Of a stretch of DNA of 9,104 nucleotides, positions 1 through 6,115 are shown in pieces. Position 1 is the stretch's first letter; each line of letters opens with the position of its first letter. The DNA is from Chloroflexota bacterium (GTDB lineage Bacteria > Cyanobacteriota > Vampirovibrionia > Obscuribacterales > Obscuribacteraceae). The position numbers were made by a program, and so were the translations under genes. Below the pieces are notes generated by a model that searched no databases, was not told the origin of the DNA, and worked only from the letters and a program-made list of their open reading frames with translations. Location: contig SBAT01000084.1 in NCBI GenBank assembly GCA_005240105.1, positions 1 through 9,104 of the forward strand. The letters run 5' to 3'.

Positions 1-2
1 CT

Positions 3-473
3 CGCAATCTTGGAAAAAGATTGGTCAAGGCTCCCAAGCTTTTTCTCAACGATACCGGTTTGCTATGCCACCTTTTAGAGTGCAATCCCAAAGGATTGGA
101 AAGAAACCGACAGTTACTTGGATTTGTATTTGAAAATTTTGTTCTTATGGAACTGATGAAGCAAATTGCCTGGAGCAAAACCCAACCAAAGGCTCTGCAT
201 TTCCGTATGCTAACAGGACAAGAAGTAGACATAGTGCTTGAATCACGCAGCGGAAAAGTTGTTGGCATAGAGTGCAAAGCATCATCTAGCGTTAAGTCTG
301 ATAGCTTCAAAGGTCTTCAGTATCTGAAAGAACAGGCGGGAAAGAACTTTCATCGAGGCATTGTTATGTACACCGGCTCGGAAACTCTCAGCTTTGGCGA
401 CGACCTTACAGCCATGCCAGTATCAGCACTATGGGAAATCTCCAACCGCGCAGCTCCTGCTTTAGGAACCTAA
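3..473 (+). CDS. C-terminal part of a DUF4143-type AAA ATPase (5' end outside window)
   Basis: The reading frame is open from base 3, so the gene starts upstream of the window and only the last 156 codons are visible. The visible part begins RNLGKRLVKAPKLFLNDTGLL, the hallmark junction of the C-terminal domain (DUF4143) in the large family of prokaryotic AAA-type ATPases. Further on, GQEVDIVLE followed about 15 residues later by GIECKAS gives the D...ExK arrangement of a PD-(D/E)XK nuclease-like fold, which is typical of this domain. The Walker motifs would lie outside the window. These proteins are common accessory ATPases, often of unknown cellular role and sometimes suspected of DNA-related or defence-related functions. 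Family assignment is fairly sure; function is not. An internal TTG at 21 is probably not the start, because the family signature continues upstream of it. Confidence 0.85.
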   Translation, partial: RNLGKRLVKAPKLFLNDTGLLCHLLECNPKGLERNRQLLGFVFENFVLMELMKQIAWSKTQPKALHFRMLTGQEVDIVLESRSGKVVGIECKASSSVKSDSFKGLQYLKEQAGKNFHRGIVMYTGSETLSFGDDLTAMPVSALWEISNRAAPALGT

Positions 474-493
474 GTCACTGGCCAACTAAAGCG

Positions 494-652
494 ATGAACC
501 CAGCCTTTCTCTGGGAGTATCAATTCGATGAACTTATGGAACAAGCCTCAAGCTCCTATCTGACAATGTCGGAAGCACTTGCAATCATCAGGCAGGCTTA
601 CGACAGTGTCAGACAAAAAGCTCTCTTAATAGTCGAAGAGCCCTCAGAATGA
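494..652 (+). CDS. Possible small protein, 52 aa, unknown
   Basis: An ATG at 494 opens a 52-codon frame ending in TGA at 650-652, starting 20 bases after the stop of the DUF4143 gene. The product (MNPAFLWEYQFDELMEQASS at the start) is amphipathic and probably helical, with SYLTMSEALAIIRQAYDSVR in the middle and an acidic tail. I recognise no family. The composition resembles a real protein, but there is no clear Shine-Dalgarno sequence. The frame also runs upstream to an ATG at 431 that overlaps the preceding gene and gives an unconvincing sequence, so 494 is preferred. It could be co-transcribed with, and translated after, the ATPase gene. A chance reading frame remains possible. Confidence 0.4.
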   Translation: MNPAFLWEYQFDELMEQASSSYLTMSEALAIIRQAYDSVRQKALLIVEEPSE

Positions 653-670
653 ATCCGAAAGCTCTTCTTT
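635..670 (+). terminator. Weak candidate terminator hairpin
   Basis: GAAGAGC at 635-641 is perfectly complementary to GCTCTTC at 661-667, followed by TTT and then ACAATTT. The 7-bp stem closes a long loop of 19 bases that contains the stop of the small ORF. It sits where transcription of the + strand genes should end, opposite the convergent tRNA gene. The long loop and short T-run make it a weak call. Confidence 0.3.
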
Positions 671-676
671 ACAATT

Positions 677-749
677 TGGAGCGTACCGGGGTCGAACCGG
701 TGACCTCTTCAATGCCATTGAAGCGCGCTACCAACTGCGCTAACGCCCC
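677..749 (-). tRNA. tRNA-Ala (anticodon GGC)
   Basis: On the minus strand a 73-base cloverleaf can be drawn in full. The acceptor stem is GGGGCGT with ACGCTCC, the D-stem GCGC with GCGC, the anticodon stem CTTCA with TGAAG, and the T-stem ACCGG with CCGGT around a TTCGACC loop. The discriminator base is A. The 7-base anticodon loop ATGGCAT gives anticodon GGC (window bases 714-716), which reads alanine codon GCC. The third acceptor pair is G:U, the established identity element of alanine tRNAs, which confirms the assignment independently. The bases after the discriminator are AAT, so CCA is not encoded and must be added after transcription. It lies 90 bases downstream of the secreted repeat-protein gene on the same strand, so it may have its own promoter or be processed from a longer transcript. 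Confidence 0.97.
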
Positions 750-750
750 A

Positions 751-769
751 TAAGGATTTGTCATCCTTA
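751..769. other. 7-bp hairpin abutting the tRNA 5' end
   Basis: TAAGGAT (751-757) and ATCCTTA (763-769) form a perfect 7-bp inverted repeat with a 5-base loop. It ends one base before the mature 5' end of tRNA-Ala. No T-run follows on either strand, so it does not look like an intrinsic terminator. It could form part of the pre-tRNA leader, but no function can be assigned. Confidence 0.35.
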
Positions 770-816
770 GTTCAATTGGCAGGATACCATGAGGGCGGGT
801 GCCTGGTTTAGGCCTT

Positions 817-841
817 AAGGATTTAAAGGTATTTAAACCTT
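817..841 (-). other. Hairpin at the 3' end of the secreted repeat-protein gene
   Basis: AAGG-A-TTTAAA (817-827) pairs with TTTAAA-CCTT (832-841) around a GGTA loop, giving ten base pairs with one bulged base. The structure starts inside the TAA stop codon (840-842) of the secreted protein. On the minus strand it is followed by AAGGCC rather than T's, so it is not a classical terminator. It may be a 3'-end stabilising or weak pausing structure. An alternative pairing of GGTTTA with TAAACC further downstream would compete with it. Confidence 0.35.
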
Positions 842-1658
842 ATTTCCCCTTGGTTAGTTGGTCCAGGTTGTTACTAACCTGTTCAAATTCAAGGGCCAGA
901 ATTGCTGATTCTTCAACAGTCAATCTTTTTTCAGATGCTCTTAAGTCCGCTTCTAGTTTGTAGACACGGTTAAGCGTGTTGGTCAGCTGTTGGTATTGAA
1001 CGGCCGTGATTTTTCCACTGGACTTGGCTTGTTGCAGGCGGTTTTGCAGGTCTTTCTTACTCTTGTCGATATCCGGCAAATTAGTTAAGCGGTTTTGCAA
1101 TTTCTCTTCTATTGTTTTGCTCAAAAGATCGAGATCGACAGAAAGCTCTAATTTTTCACCTTCGGATAAAGTACCTTCCGAACGCCTGTATCTTTCTTCT
1201 TTGCTGGCAATGGCATCGAGGTCTTCTTTAAGAGCCATCGCTTCTTGATCGGTCAATTGCTTTGCATCTTGGGCATCGTCAATTCTCTGGTTGATATCGA
1301 CTTGATGGCCGTCAATGTTTTCCGACGGCGTTTGCCTTTGCTTCAACTGGGACTCCAACTTCTTGCTCAGTCCGTTGATTTGAAAACTGAGCACGATACT
1401 TTCCCAGTTGCTAACAAGTCCGTCGTTCTTGTATCTTGCCTCGGCGTCGGCAATTTTTTTTAGCTCGGTGCGGAGAACATCCGCTTCGCCATCGGACAGG
1501 CGTCCGGCTAGTTCGGCATCGTCAATGCGCAAGGAGAGTGATTTTTGGCGAGCCTGCAAACCTGCTGGATTGATAGCCGGTAGTTGTGCGGAAGTTGGCG
1601 GACATGTAGCTATTCCAGCTAAGAGAGCCAGAGTTGCAGCACCTGCCGTAAGTTTCAT
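840..1658 (-). CDS. Secreted helical protein with three ~75-residue repeats, unknown function
   Basis: The 272-residue product begins with a Sec signal peptide (MKLTAGAATLALLAGIATC, predicted cleavage after TSA at about residue 24). The mature part consists of three similar all-helical, highly charged units at about 35-108, 118-190 and 199-269. Units 1 and 2 share RIDDA followed by L(S/T)D.EA, a run of acidic and Leu residues and (E)ARY or EERY. Unit 3 has the looser version RLQQAKSSGKIT. The mature protein has no cysteine and no membrane span, so it should be a soluble periplasmic or exported protein, possibly coiled coil or helical bundle. Cys19 lies in the signal peptide, but Thr at -1 makes a lipobox unlikely. 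The start is well supported by a strong ribosome-binding site. Its ATG overlaps the TGA of the radical SAM gene (ATGA), so the two are translated together. I recognise no named family. Confidence 0.85.
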   Translation of the reverse strand: MKLTAGAATLALLAGIATCPPTSAQLPAINPAGLQARQKSLSLRIDDAELAGRLSDGEADVLRTELKKIADAEARYKNDGLVSNWESIVLSFQINGLSKKLESQLKQRQTPSENIDGHQVDINQRIDDAQDAKQLTDQEAMALKEDLDAIASKEERYRRSEGTLSEGEKLELSVDLDLLSKTIEEKLQNRLTNLPDIDKSKKDLQNRLQQAKSSGKITAVQYQQLTNTLNRVYKLEADLRASEKRLTVEESAILALEFEQVSNNLDQLTKGK

Positions 1659-2683
1659 AAAAGGACCTCCTTGTCACTTTTTGCCAATTGAATTTTAGTT
1701 TCCGAAGATGGAAACGATACTCGTAATTTTTCACTCCCCCAGCGAATCTTGCTTTTTGCGTTGAGCCAGAAATACTCATCAGGCGGCCAGAGAAACGATG
1801 ATTCGAAATAACACCAGATAGTACAACCCTGACAAAAATCCCAACTGCCTTCTTCTTTGCGTTTTTGTTGAACGTGCTTACTCTTCCACAATTCGTCCAA
1901 ATTAGATCTACCGTTTTCATGCGTGATTTTCAAACTTTCATCATGCATGTGATAGCAAGGCAATAGCAAATTATCATCGGGGGATATGACGATAGTGGAG
2001 CTAATCGCTCGGCAGCGCGGTGCATTTATTTGGTTGCCGCCATCGGCAGCAAATTTGGTAAAGGCCTCATTCATGACTACATTGTTCATTTTGGAAAGAC
2101 GCTTAAGTTCTTTCATGCCGGCTTCATCCAGAAGGTCATTACCGCAATAATCAAAAACAGGACCGAGTAAAACAACAACGCCTAGTTGTTGAGCGAGTTG
2201 TACTACTGACTCCATGCCCCAGATGGATTCCGGAGTAGCGGTGGCGATAATCGAGGGTTTTTCGCCCAGGCTCTTCGCCAGAACTATGCTTTCTACAACT
2301 TTCTGGTAGCCATCAAGCCCTCTTTCCTTTTTGTACTCGGCAGAAATGGTTGTGGAGAGGGAGAATTTAAGATCATCTATCAGTCCGGTTAATTCACGCG
2401 CTTTTGCCGGATAGAGCGTGCCTGTATTGGCCACACTAGTAAAGAAGCCCATTTGCTTGGCAGCTTTTAGCACTTTTGGCAGTTGCTTGTAGATAAGCGG
2501 TTCACCGCCGGTGAAGTCAACAACTTTCACCCCCAGCCGTTTAAGCGCAGCCAGGTTTTCGATGATAATTTCCGGAGGAGTCTCCTGAACGCCGATGTTT
2601 TCGGCTTTTACCGGAATGTCACAGTAGGTGCAGCGGGAGTTGCACTTGTAAGTCAGATAGTAATTGGCTAGTAATGGGGCCAT
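1655..2683 (-). CDS. Radical SAM enzyme with SPASM/twitch-like C-terminal cysteines
   Basis: The 342-residue product carries the radical SAM cluster motif C14-x3-C18-x2-C21 (CNSRCTYC) immediately after a short first strand. GGEP follows at 59-62, for binding the SAM amino group. These residues make a [4Fe-4S]-dependent generator of the 5'-deoxyadenosyl radical almost certain. A C-terminal set C224, C243, C284, C287 and C291 (PRCRAISST, LLLPCYHM, FCQGCTIWC) resembles the twitch/SPASM auxiliary-cluster region of MoaA- and PqqE-like enzymes. Such enzymes often act on peptides or small cofactors, but the substrate here is unknown. The start at 2683 is the natural one: it gives the normal 13-residue lead to the first Cys. 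There is no Shine-Dalgarno site, and a TATATT box sits 6 bases upstream. Its TGA overlaps the ATG of the secreted repeat protein, suggesting a two-gene operon. It is divergent from the isochorismatase gene. Confidence 0.92.
   Translation of the reverse strand: MAPLLANYYLTYKCNSRCTYCDIPVKAENIGVQETPPEIIIENLAALKRLGVKVVDFTGGEPLIYKQLPKVLKAAKQMGFFTSVANTGTLYPAKARELTGLIDDLKFSLSTTISAEYKKERGLDGYQKVVESIVLAKSLGEKPSIIATATPESIWGMESVVQLAQQLGVVVLLGPVFDYCGNDLLDEAGMKELKRLSKMNNVVMNEAFTKFAADGGNQINAPRCRAISSTIVISPDDNLLLPCYHMHDESLKITHENGRSNLDELWKSKHVQQKRKEEGSWDFCQGCTIWCYFESSFLWPPDEYFWLNAKSKIRWGSEKLRVSFPSSETKIQLAKSDKEVLL
1665..1672 (-). promoter_or_regulatory. Shine-Dalgarno site of the secreted repeat protein
   Basis: On the minus strand AAGGAGGT lies 6 bases before the ATG at 1658. 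This is a near-perfect match to the 16S rRNA anti-SD. It lies inside the 3' end of the radical SAM coding sequence and fixes the start of the downstream gene, so the coupled gene could also be initiated efficiently by itself. Confidence 0.85.
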
Positions 2684-2689
2684 GCTTTG

Positions 2690-2695
2690 AATATA
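2690..2695 (-). promoter_or_regulatory. Putative -10 box of radical SAM gene (leaderless type)
   Basis: TATATT on the minus strand matches the -10 consensus at 5 of 6 positions and ends exactly 6 bases before the ATG. Transcription would therefore begin at or next to the start codon. No clear -35 element is visible at 16-18 bases upstream. A nearby overlapping TAATAT is an alternative. Confidence 0.45.
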
Positions 2696-2759
2696 TTAGC
2701 GCGGCGTCATCGAATTGAGTCAGCCTTTACGTTATTCTGGTACACGGCAGTTACTAGGA

Positions 2760-2765
2760 TATACA
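2760..2765 (+). promoter_or_regulatory. Putative -10 box of isochorismatase gene (leaderless type)
   Basis: TATACA ends exactly 6 bases before the ATG at 2772, mirroring the arrangement on the divergent gene. It matches the -10 consensus at 4 of 6 positions, with the conserved TATA. No convincing -35 is visible. An AGGA at 2756-2759 lies 12 bases from the ATG, too far for a good Shine-Dalgarno site. Confidence 0.4.
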
Positions 2766-2771
2766 AATAAT

Positions 2772-3329
2772 ATGAAGCGGCATGAACGGTTACTGGACGG
2801 TCAACAAGCGGTATTGTTAATTGTCGATGTGCAGGAAGCATTTCGTAAGAAGCTTCCCGATGTTCCTAATTTGACCCGCAACATTTCCATTTTGGTGGAA
2901 GCCAGCAAGATTCTGGAATTACCAATTTTTGTAACCGAACAATATCCACAGGGCTTGGGCAAGACGGTCCCGGAAATTGCTGCATGCTTGCCTGACCACG
3001 AACTTTTCGACAAGCTTTGTTTTAGCTGTTGTGGAGCGGACAAATTTATGGACGCCTTGAAGGCGACTAAGCGCAAACAAGTAATACTCTGTGGTATTGA
3101 AGCCCATGCTTGCATCAATCAGACAGCTCATGACCTTTTGGCAAATGGCTACGAAGTGCATTTAATTGTTGATGCTATTTCCAGTCGGTTTCCTAAAAAC
3201 CGTGACATTGCCGTCGAGAAAATGGTGGCATCCGGTGTTGTGCGCTCATGTGTAGAGATGGCACTTCTGGAGATGCTAGTTGAGGCTGGAACTGAGAAGT
3301 TCAAGTCCGTGCAGAGACTTATTCACTAG
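2772..3329 (+). CDS. Isochorismatase-family cysteine hydrolase
   Basis: With the ATG at 2772 the product is 185 residues, the usual size of stand-alone isochorismatase-like hydrolases. The Asp-Lys-Cys triad of the family is present: D19 in LLIVDVQEAF, K81 in ELFDKLCFSC, and C114 in ILCGIEAHACINQTAHDLL. The GIEAH segment before the Cys carries the family's usual cis-peptide. The tail VDAISSR..., followed by KMVASGVV, resembles the ISOC1/ISOC2 and YcaC-like branch rather than siderophore-pathway isochorismatases. No enterobactin-type genes are nearby, so true isochorismatase activity is unlikely. A hydrolase of amides or other small molecules in the cytoplasm is the safer statement. An in-frame TTG at 2715 would add 19 residues that do not fit the family. 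The gene converges on the minus-strand operon and overlaps its last gene by 4 bases. Confidence 0.93.
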   Translation: MKRHERLLDGQQAVLLIVDVQEAFRKKLPDVPNLTRNISILVEASKILELPIFVTEQYPQGLGKTVPEIAACLPDHELFDKLCFSCCGADKFMDALKATKRKQVILCGIEAHACINQTAHDLLANGYEVHLIVDAISSRFPKNRDIAVEKMVASGVVRSCVEMALLEMLVEAGTEKFKSVQRLIH

Positions 3330-4090
3330 TTGGGTGCTGACGTTAAAACGCCGGAGTCTTTTTTGTCGAAAAGCGTGGACACGGGCATTTCGATAGAGGC
3401 TTTGTCTAGGATAGTTTTGTTGTCGAAGTAAATTATGCCTTGGGTTTTTTCATGGGGCCAAAGTATTCTTTTACCGAAGCGCGATGACTCAACAACGCGT
3501 CTTTCTTGATCTTTGCCGTATCTTGTAAGCGGCGGCTTTGAGTATTTGTAAAAATCACCTATCGTAGGCACGGCTCCAATGGAGGCTGCCGCCGGTGCTA
3601 CTTTGGTAACCACGTCTGTTGCCACTCGACCTAAATTATTCGCCGGGTTAACAGCCAATTGCACAGCCGTCAGTGGAGCGCACTTGTATGTCTTGTCGCC
3701 GACTCGGGCAATTGCTTCGTCCGCGTTTATTACAAGCGGCCTGTTGGTGTTGTTGGTAACCGTTACTGCCAGACCATGCAGATGTTTGAATTTAATTTCT
3801 TTGCGGTCTACATCGAGCTTGAGTGTCATGCCGATGTAGCCGCTAATTGGTAATTGCTTACCTTTGTCCGTACTTGGATTTACCAGGAGCATATCCTGGG
3901 TCATGATGGCGTCAGCTCCGGGAGCACCCAGTCCGGCCATCGAATCCTGATTTTTGCCGGGCAGTTCGGTGGTGCCCTTCATGTCGGTAATCGGACCCTT
4001 TAATATTTGTCCACAAGCCGGTTGCACGAAATATCCACAGCAAATGAGTGTCATGAGCCAAGTGAATAGTGATTGTCGACGATATCCCAT
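3326..4090 (-). CDS. Secreted/periplasmic protein downstream of tandem TolC genes, unknown family
   Basis: The product is 254 residues. An N-terminal arginine pair and hydrophobic stretch (residues 8-22) end at PACG|Q around residue 27, a Sec signal peptide; the bases before C26 do not make a good lipobox. The region 100-140 (GLAVTVTNNTNRPLVINADE) looks like a beta-sandwich domain. An Ala/Val-rich stretch at about 150-178 follows, then RFGKRILWPHEKTQGIIYFD at 204-223. That last segment resembles the conserved strand of periplasmic beta-sandwich domains, where a Pro-x-(E/Q) turn leads to GxxYF. The function is unknown. It starts 9 bases after the second TolC gene stops, with a Shine-Dalgarno site overlapping that stop, so it is the third gene of the channel operon and probably works in the envelope with the channels. 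Its TAG stop shares a CTAG with the stop of the convergent hydrolase gene. Confidence 0.82.
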   Translation of the reverse strand: MGYRRQSLFTWLMTLICCGYFVQPACGQILKGPITDMKGTTELPGKNQDSMAGLGAPGADAIMTQDMLLVNPSTDKGKQLPISGYIGMTLKLDVDRKEIKFKHLHGLAVTVTNNTNRPLVINADEAIARVGDKTYKCAPLTAVQLAVNPANNLGRVATDVVTKVAPAAASIGAVPTIGDFYKYSKPPLTRYGKDQERRVVESSRFGKRILWPHEKTQGIIYFDNKTILDKASIEMPVSTLFDKKDSGVLTSAPN

Positions 4091-4096
4091 GTGATT

Positions 4097-4101
4097 ACCT
4101 C
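4097..4101 (-). promoter_or_regulatory. Shine-Dalgarno site of the 254-aa secreted protein
   Basis: GAGGT on the minus strand lies 6 bases before the ATG at 4090. The TGA stop of the second TolC gene (4100-4102) is part of the same short sequence, TGAGGT, which points to coupled termination and re-initiation. Confidence 0.7.
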
Positions 4102-6115
4102 AGGGGTAGAACCAATTTACTTTCTTGCTGGGAGTAGGTTCATTATAGACTCCCGGCTTGTAACCTGTTGTCAGAGTTGTGGCATTTATCATGCCGATGT
4201 CATGCAAGAGCTGAGCCTGAGCTACGTTGGAGGCGACAATTGCTTGAGCCTTAGATGTTAGATTTGTTATGTAGTCTTTTTGAGCGGTTATTACATCAAG
4301 ACTAGTGCCGACTCCGGCGTTCAACCTTATGCGGGCAAGCCTTAGTGCTTCCCGCGAAGCCGTCACGGAAGCTGCTGCTTTATCGATAACTTGCTTGGCT
4401 GATTTGATATTGTGGTAATCGGTGCGGACATTTTGCTCAACCAGCGAAAGCTCCTGGTTGCATTGCATCATCGCTTGTCGCGAAAGAGATTTTGCTTGCA
4501 ACAGTTGAGCAGCTGTGGACATGCCGCCGTTGGGTAGACTCCAATTGAGTTGGAAACCCATTTGCACTTGCCTGAATACGCCGGGGAAAATACCTGCTGG
4601 TGCCTGGAAGCTGCCGTTCTGGTTGGGACCGGATGAGGTTGTGCCAGAACCGCCACCAAGAATTGATGGTGCCACAGCGCCGGATGAGACGGCTGATCCG
4701 GACTGCAGCGCATATAAAGGCACGCCGCCGGAGGAAGCAGGTAAGGCAACAGGGGCAGTATTTGCACCTTGTGTTGCAGTCGCACCTGCTGTTGGGCTGA
4801 AGCCCTGTTGTTGTCCCAAAGCATTGTTGCTTACTCGTCCGGCAAAAGTTGAATTGAGAAACGAGGTAATGCTTGTGGTTGCTACGCCTCCCAAGGCCCC
4901 GCCATTTAGCGGTGGATTGACGCTAGTATTGCTTGCCATATAGCCAACAAAAAAATTGACAGCCGGATAATAACTTGATGCCACCACCTGCATATAGCGT
5001 CGAGCAACCAACCGGAAATATTCATATTGGCGCAAACCGGGGTGGTGTTTCATCGCATCTTGCAGGAGAGTTCTCAGGTTAACCGAATCGCTAAACATAG
5101 TTGCTTCGGTAAGTGTCTCTTCGACCGGGATGAGGTTAACATCCATGGGGTAATTGAGCGTGGCATTAAGAGCAAGAGCTGCCAGGCGCATTTGTACTTG
5201 TTGGTTTAAAAATGATTGTTTGTCCGCAGCCAATTGCGCTTGTGCCTGCAGGACGGCGAATTTAGTGCCTGTTCCATTTTGCAATTGCAAATTGGAGACT
5301 CTAACTAGTTCTTGATCTGCTTCTACTGATTTGGCCCAGATTTGTAGTAAGACGCGCTGCAATAGTAGATTGGTGTAATTTTGGTAGACAGTTAGGAAGA
5401 CGTCCTGAAAGGTTGAGCGGTAAGTATTGTGCCAGGCTTTCTCGCGGTAATACTGCGACAATATGTTTGACACAACCGAACCGCCGGCAAATACAGGCAT
5501 AAAGACACCGGCAAAAAACTGGCGAGAAATTGATGTCGTATCAAGGTTGTAGACATTAGCTGCCCGCAAGTTGTATTGCATGGTGAAACTAGGCAGAGCA
5601 CTGGCGGCTTGCGCCATTGTGGCCCAGTGCTGGTAGATCAAAGATTCGCGAGACAGCTTTATCTGCATGCCTTGATCAAGGACATAATTTATGGCATCAC
5701 GCAATCTAATAGACTGATCAAAGCTCGCTTCGGATCTTAAATCCCTGAATGAGTTCATTTGAATTGCAGTGCTTAGATAAAGCGGGTTCAAATCGAGAGT
5801 TTTATTGGCTTCGTGATTGGCAGGCGTTGCCTCTGTCAGAGTAATGGGTTCAACTAATTTGGTTGTTTCAAACTCTGAATTAGTTTTTTCTGTTACCGAA
5901 GGCGGTGGTCCTTCAACTTTAGTGGTGTCAGATGTATCCTGCGCTGTCTCTGATGATGTGCCCGAATCTTCACTGGCTACTAGTTTGCCTGCAAGGTCTT
6001 GCAGCTCGTTGCTTGAGACCTCTTCAAAAGCCATAGCTGGTTGTGCAACCAATAAAGTAAGGGCAAAAATATGGCAGGACAGGCGATTTATTCTTTGATG
6101 GAATATGCCTATCAT
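4100..6115 (-). CDS. TolC-family outer-membrane channel protein 2, with expanded loop
   Basis: The product is 671 residues from the ATG at 6115; a TTG one codon earlier is less likely. A signal peptide ends at AMA|F near residue 29. An acidic Ser/Thr-rich linker to about 105 follows, then the TolC core. The core shows the internal duplication of the family: LPSFTMQYNL and YPAVNFFVGYM strands, and two GTGTKFAVLQAQAQLA / GVGTSLDVITAQKDYI signatures near 282-297 and 601-616. It should form a trimeric outer-membrane beta-barrel with a periplasmic helical tunnel. Between the third and fourth barrel strands (about 395-515) is a roughly 120-residue Gly/Ala/Ser/Thr/Gln-rich low-complexity stretch, much longer than in its neighbour. 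By homology to TolC topology this is an outward-facing loop. At 671 residues it is long for the family (usually 420-500). The start overlaps the stop of TolC 1 by one base (TGATG), so the two are translationally coupled. The C-terminus is NWFYP. No adaptor or pump gene is adjacent. Confidence 0.92.
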   Translation of the reverse strand: MIGIFHQRINRLSCHIFALTLLVAQPAMAFEEVSSNELQDLAGKLVASEDSGTSSETAQDTSDTTKVEGPPPSVTEKTNSEFETTKLVEPITLTEATPANHEANKTLDLNPLYLSTAIQMNSFRDLRSEASFDQSIRLRDAINYVLDQGMQIKLSRESLIYQHWATMAQAASALPSFTMQYNLRAANVYNLDTTSISRQFFAGVFMPVFAGGSVVSNILSQYYREKAWHNTYRSTFQDVFLTVYQNYTNLLLQRVLLQIWAKSVEADQELVRVSNLQLQNGTGTKFAVLQAQAQLAADKQSFLNQQVQMRLAALALNATLNYPMDVNLIPVEETLTEATMFSDSVNLRTLLQDAMKHHPGLRQYEYFRLVARRYMQVVASSYYPAVNFFVGYMASNTSVNPPLNGGALGGVATTSITSFLNSTFAGRVSNNALGQQQGFSPTAGATATQGANTAPVALPASSGGVPLYALQSGSAVSSGAVAPSILGGGSGTTSSGPNQNGSFQAPAGIFPGVFRQVQMGFQLNWSLPNGGMSTAAQLLQAKSLSRQAMMQCNQELSLVEQNVRTDYHNIKSAKQVIDKAAASVTASREALRLARIRLNAGVGTSLDVITAQKDYITNLTSKAQAIVASNVAQAQLLHDIGMINATTLTTGYKPGVYNEPTPSKKVNWFYP

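Noticed and set aside
431..493. ATG at 431 as start of the 52-aa small protein
   Set aside because: It overlaps the DUF4143 gene and adds a segment rich in Ser, Arg, Cys and Trp unlike the rest; ATG at 494 is more natural.
1522..1920. 132-codon minus-strand frame over the junction of the radical SAM and repeat-protein genes
   Set aside because: It lies in a different frame over two well-supported genes and its translation has no family features.
2715..2771. Upstream TTG start extending the isochorismatase by 19 residues
   Set aside because: The extension does not match the family, which normally starts close to the LLIVDVQ strand, and it has no ribosome-binding site.
3340..3366. T-rich stretch after CGTTAAAACG as a plus-strand terminator for the hydrolase gene
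   Set aside because: The only stem is four base pairs and lies inside the convergent coding sequence; the T-run encodes lysines there.
4010..4090. Lipoprotein signal (Cys26) in the 254-aa secreted protein
   Set aside because: Residues before the Cys are Q-P-A, lacking the Leu/Val at -3 of a lipobox. Ordinary signal-peptidase cleavage after ACG fits better.
4515..4943. 142-codon plus-strand frame antisense to the low-complexity part of TolC 2
   Set aside because: It is the shadow of the GC-rich repetitive loop codons; the translation is Pro/Ala/Val-rich with no recognisable domain or ribosome-binding site.
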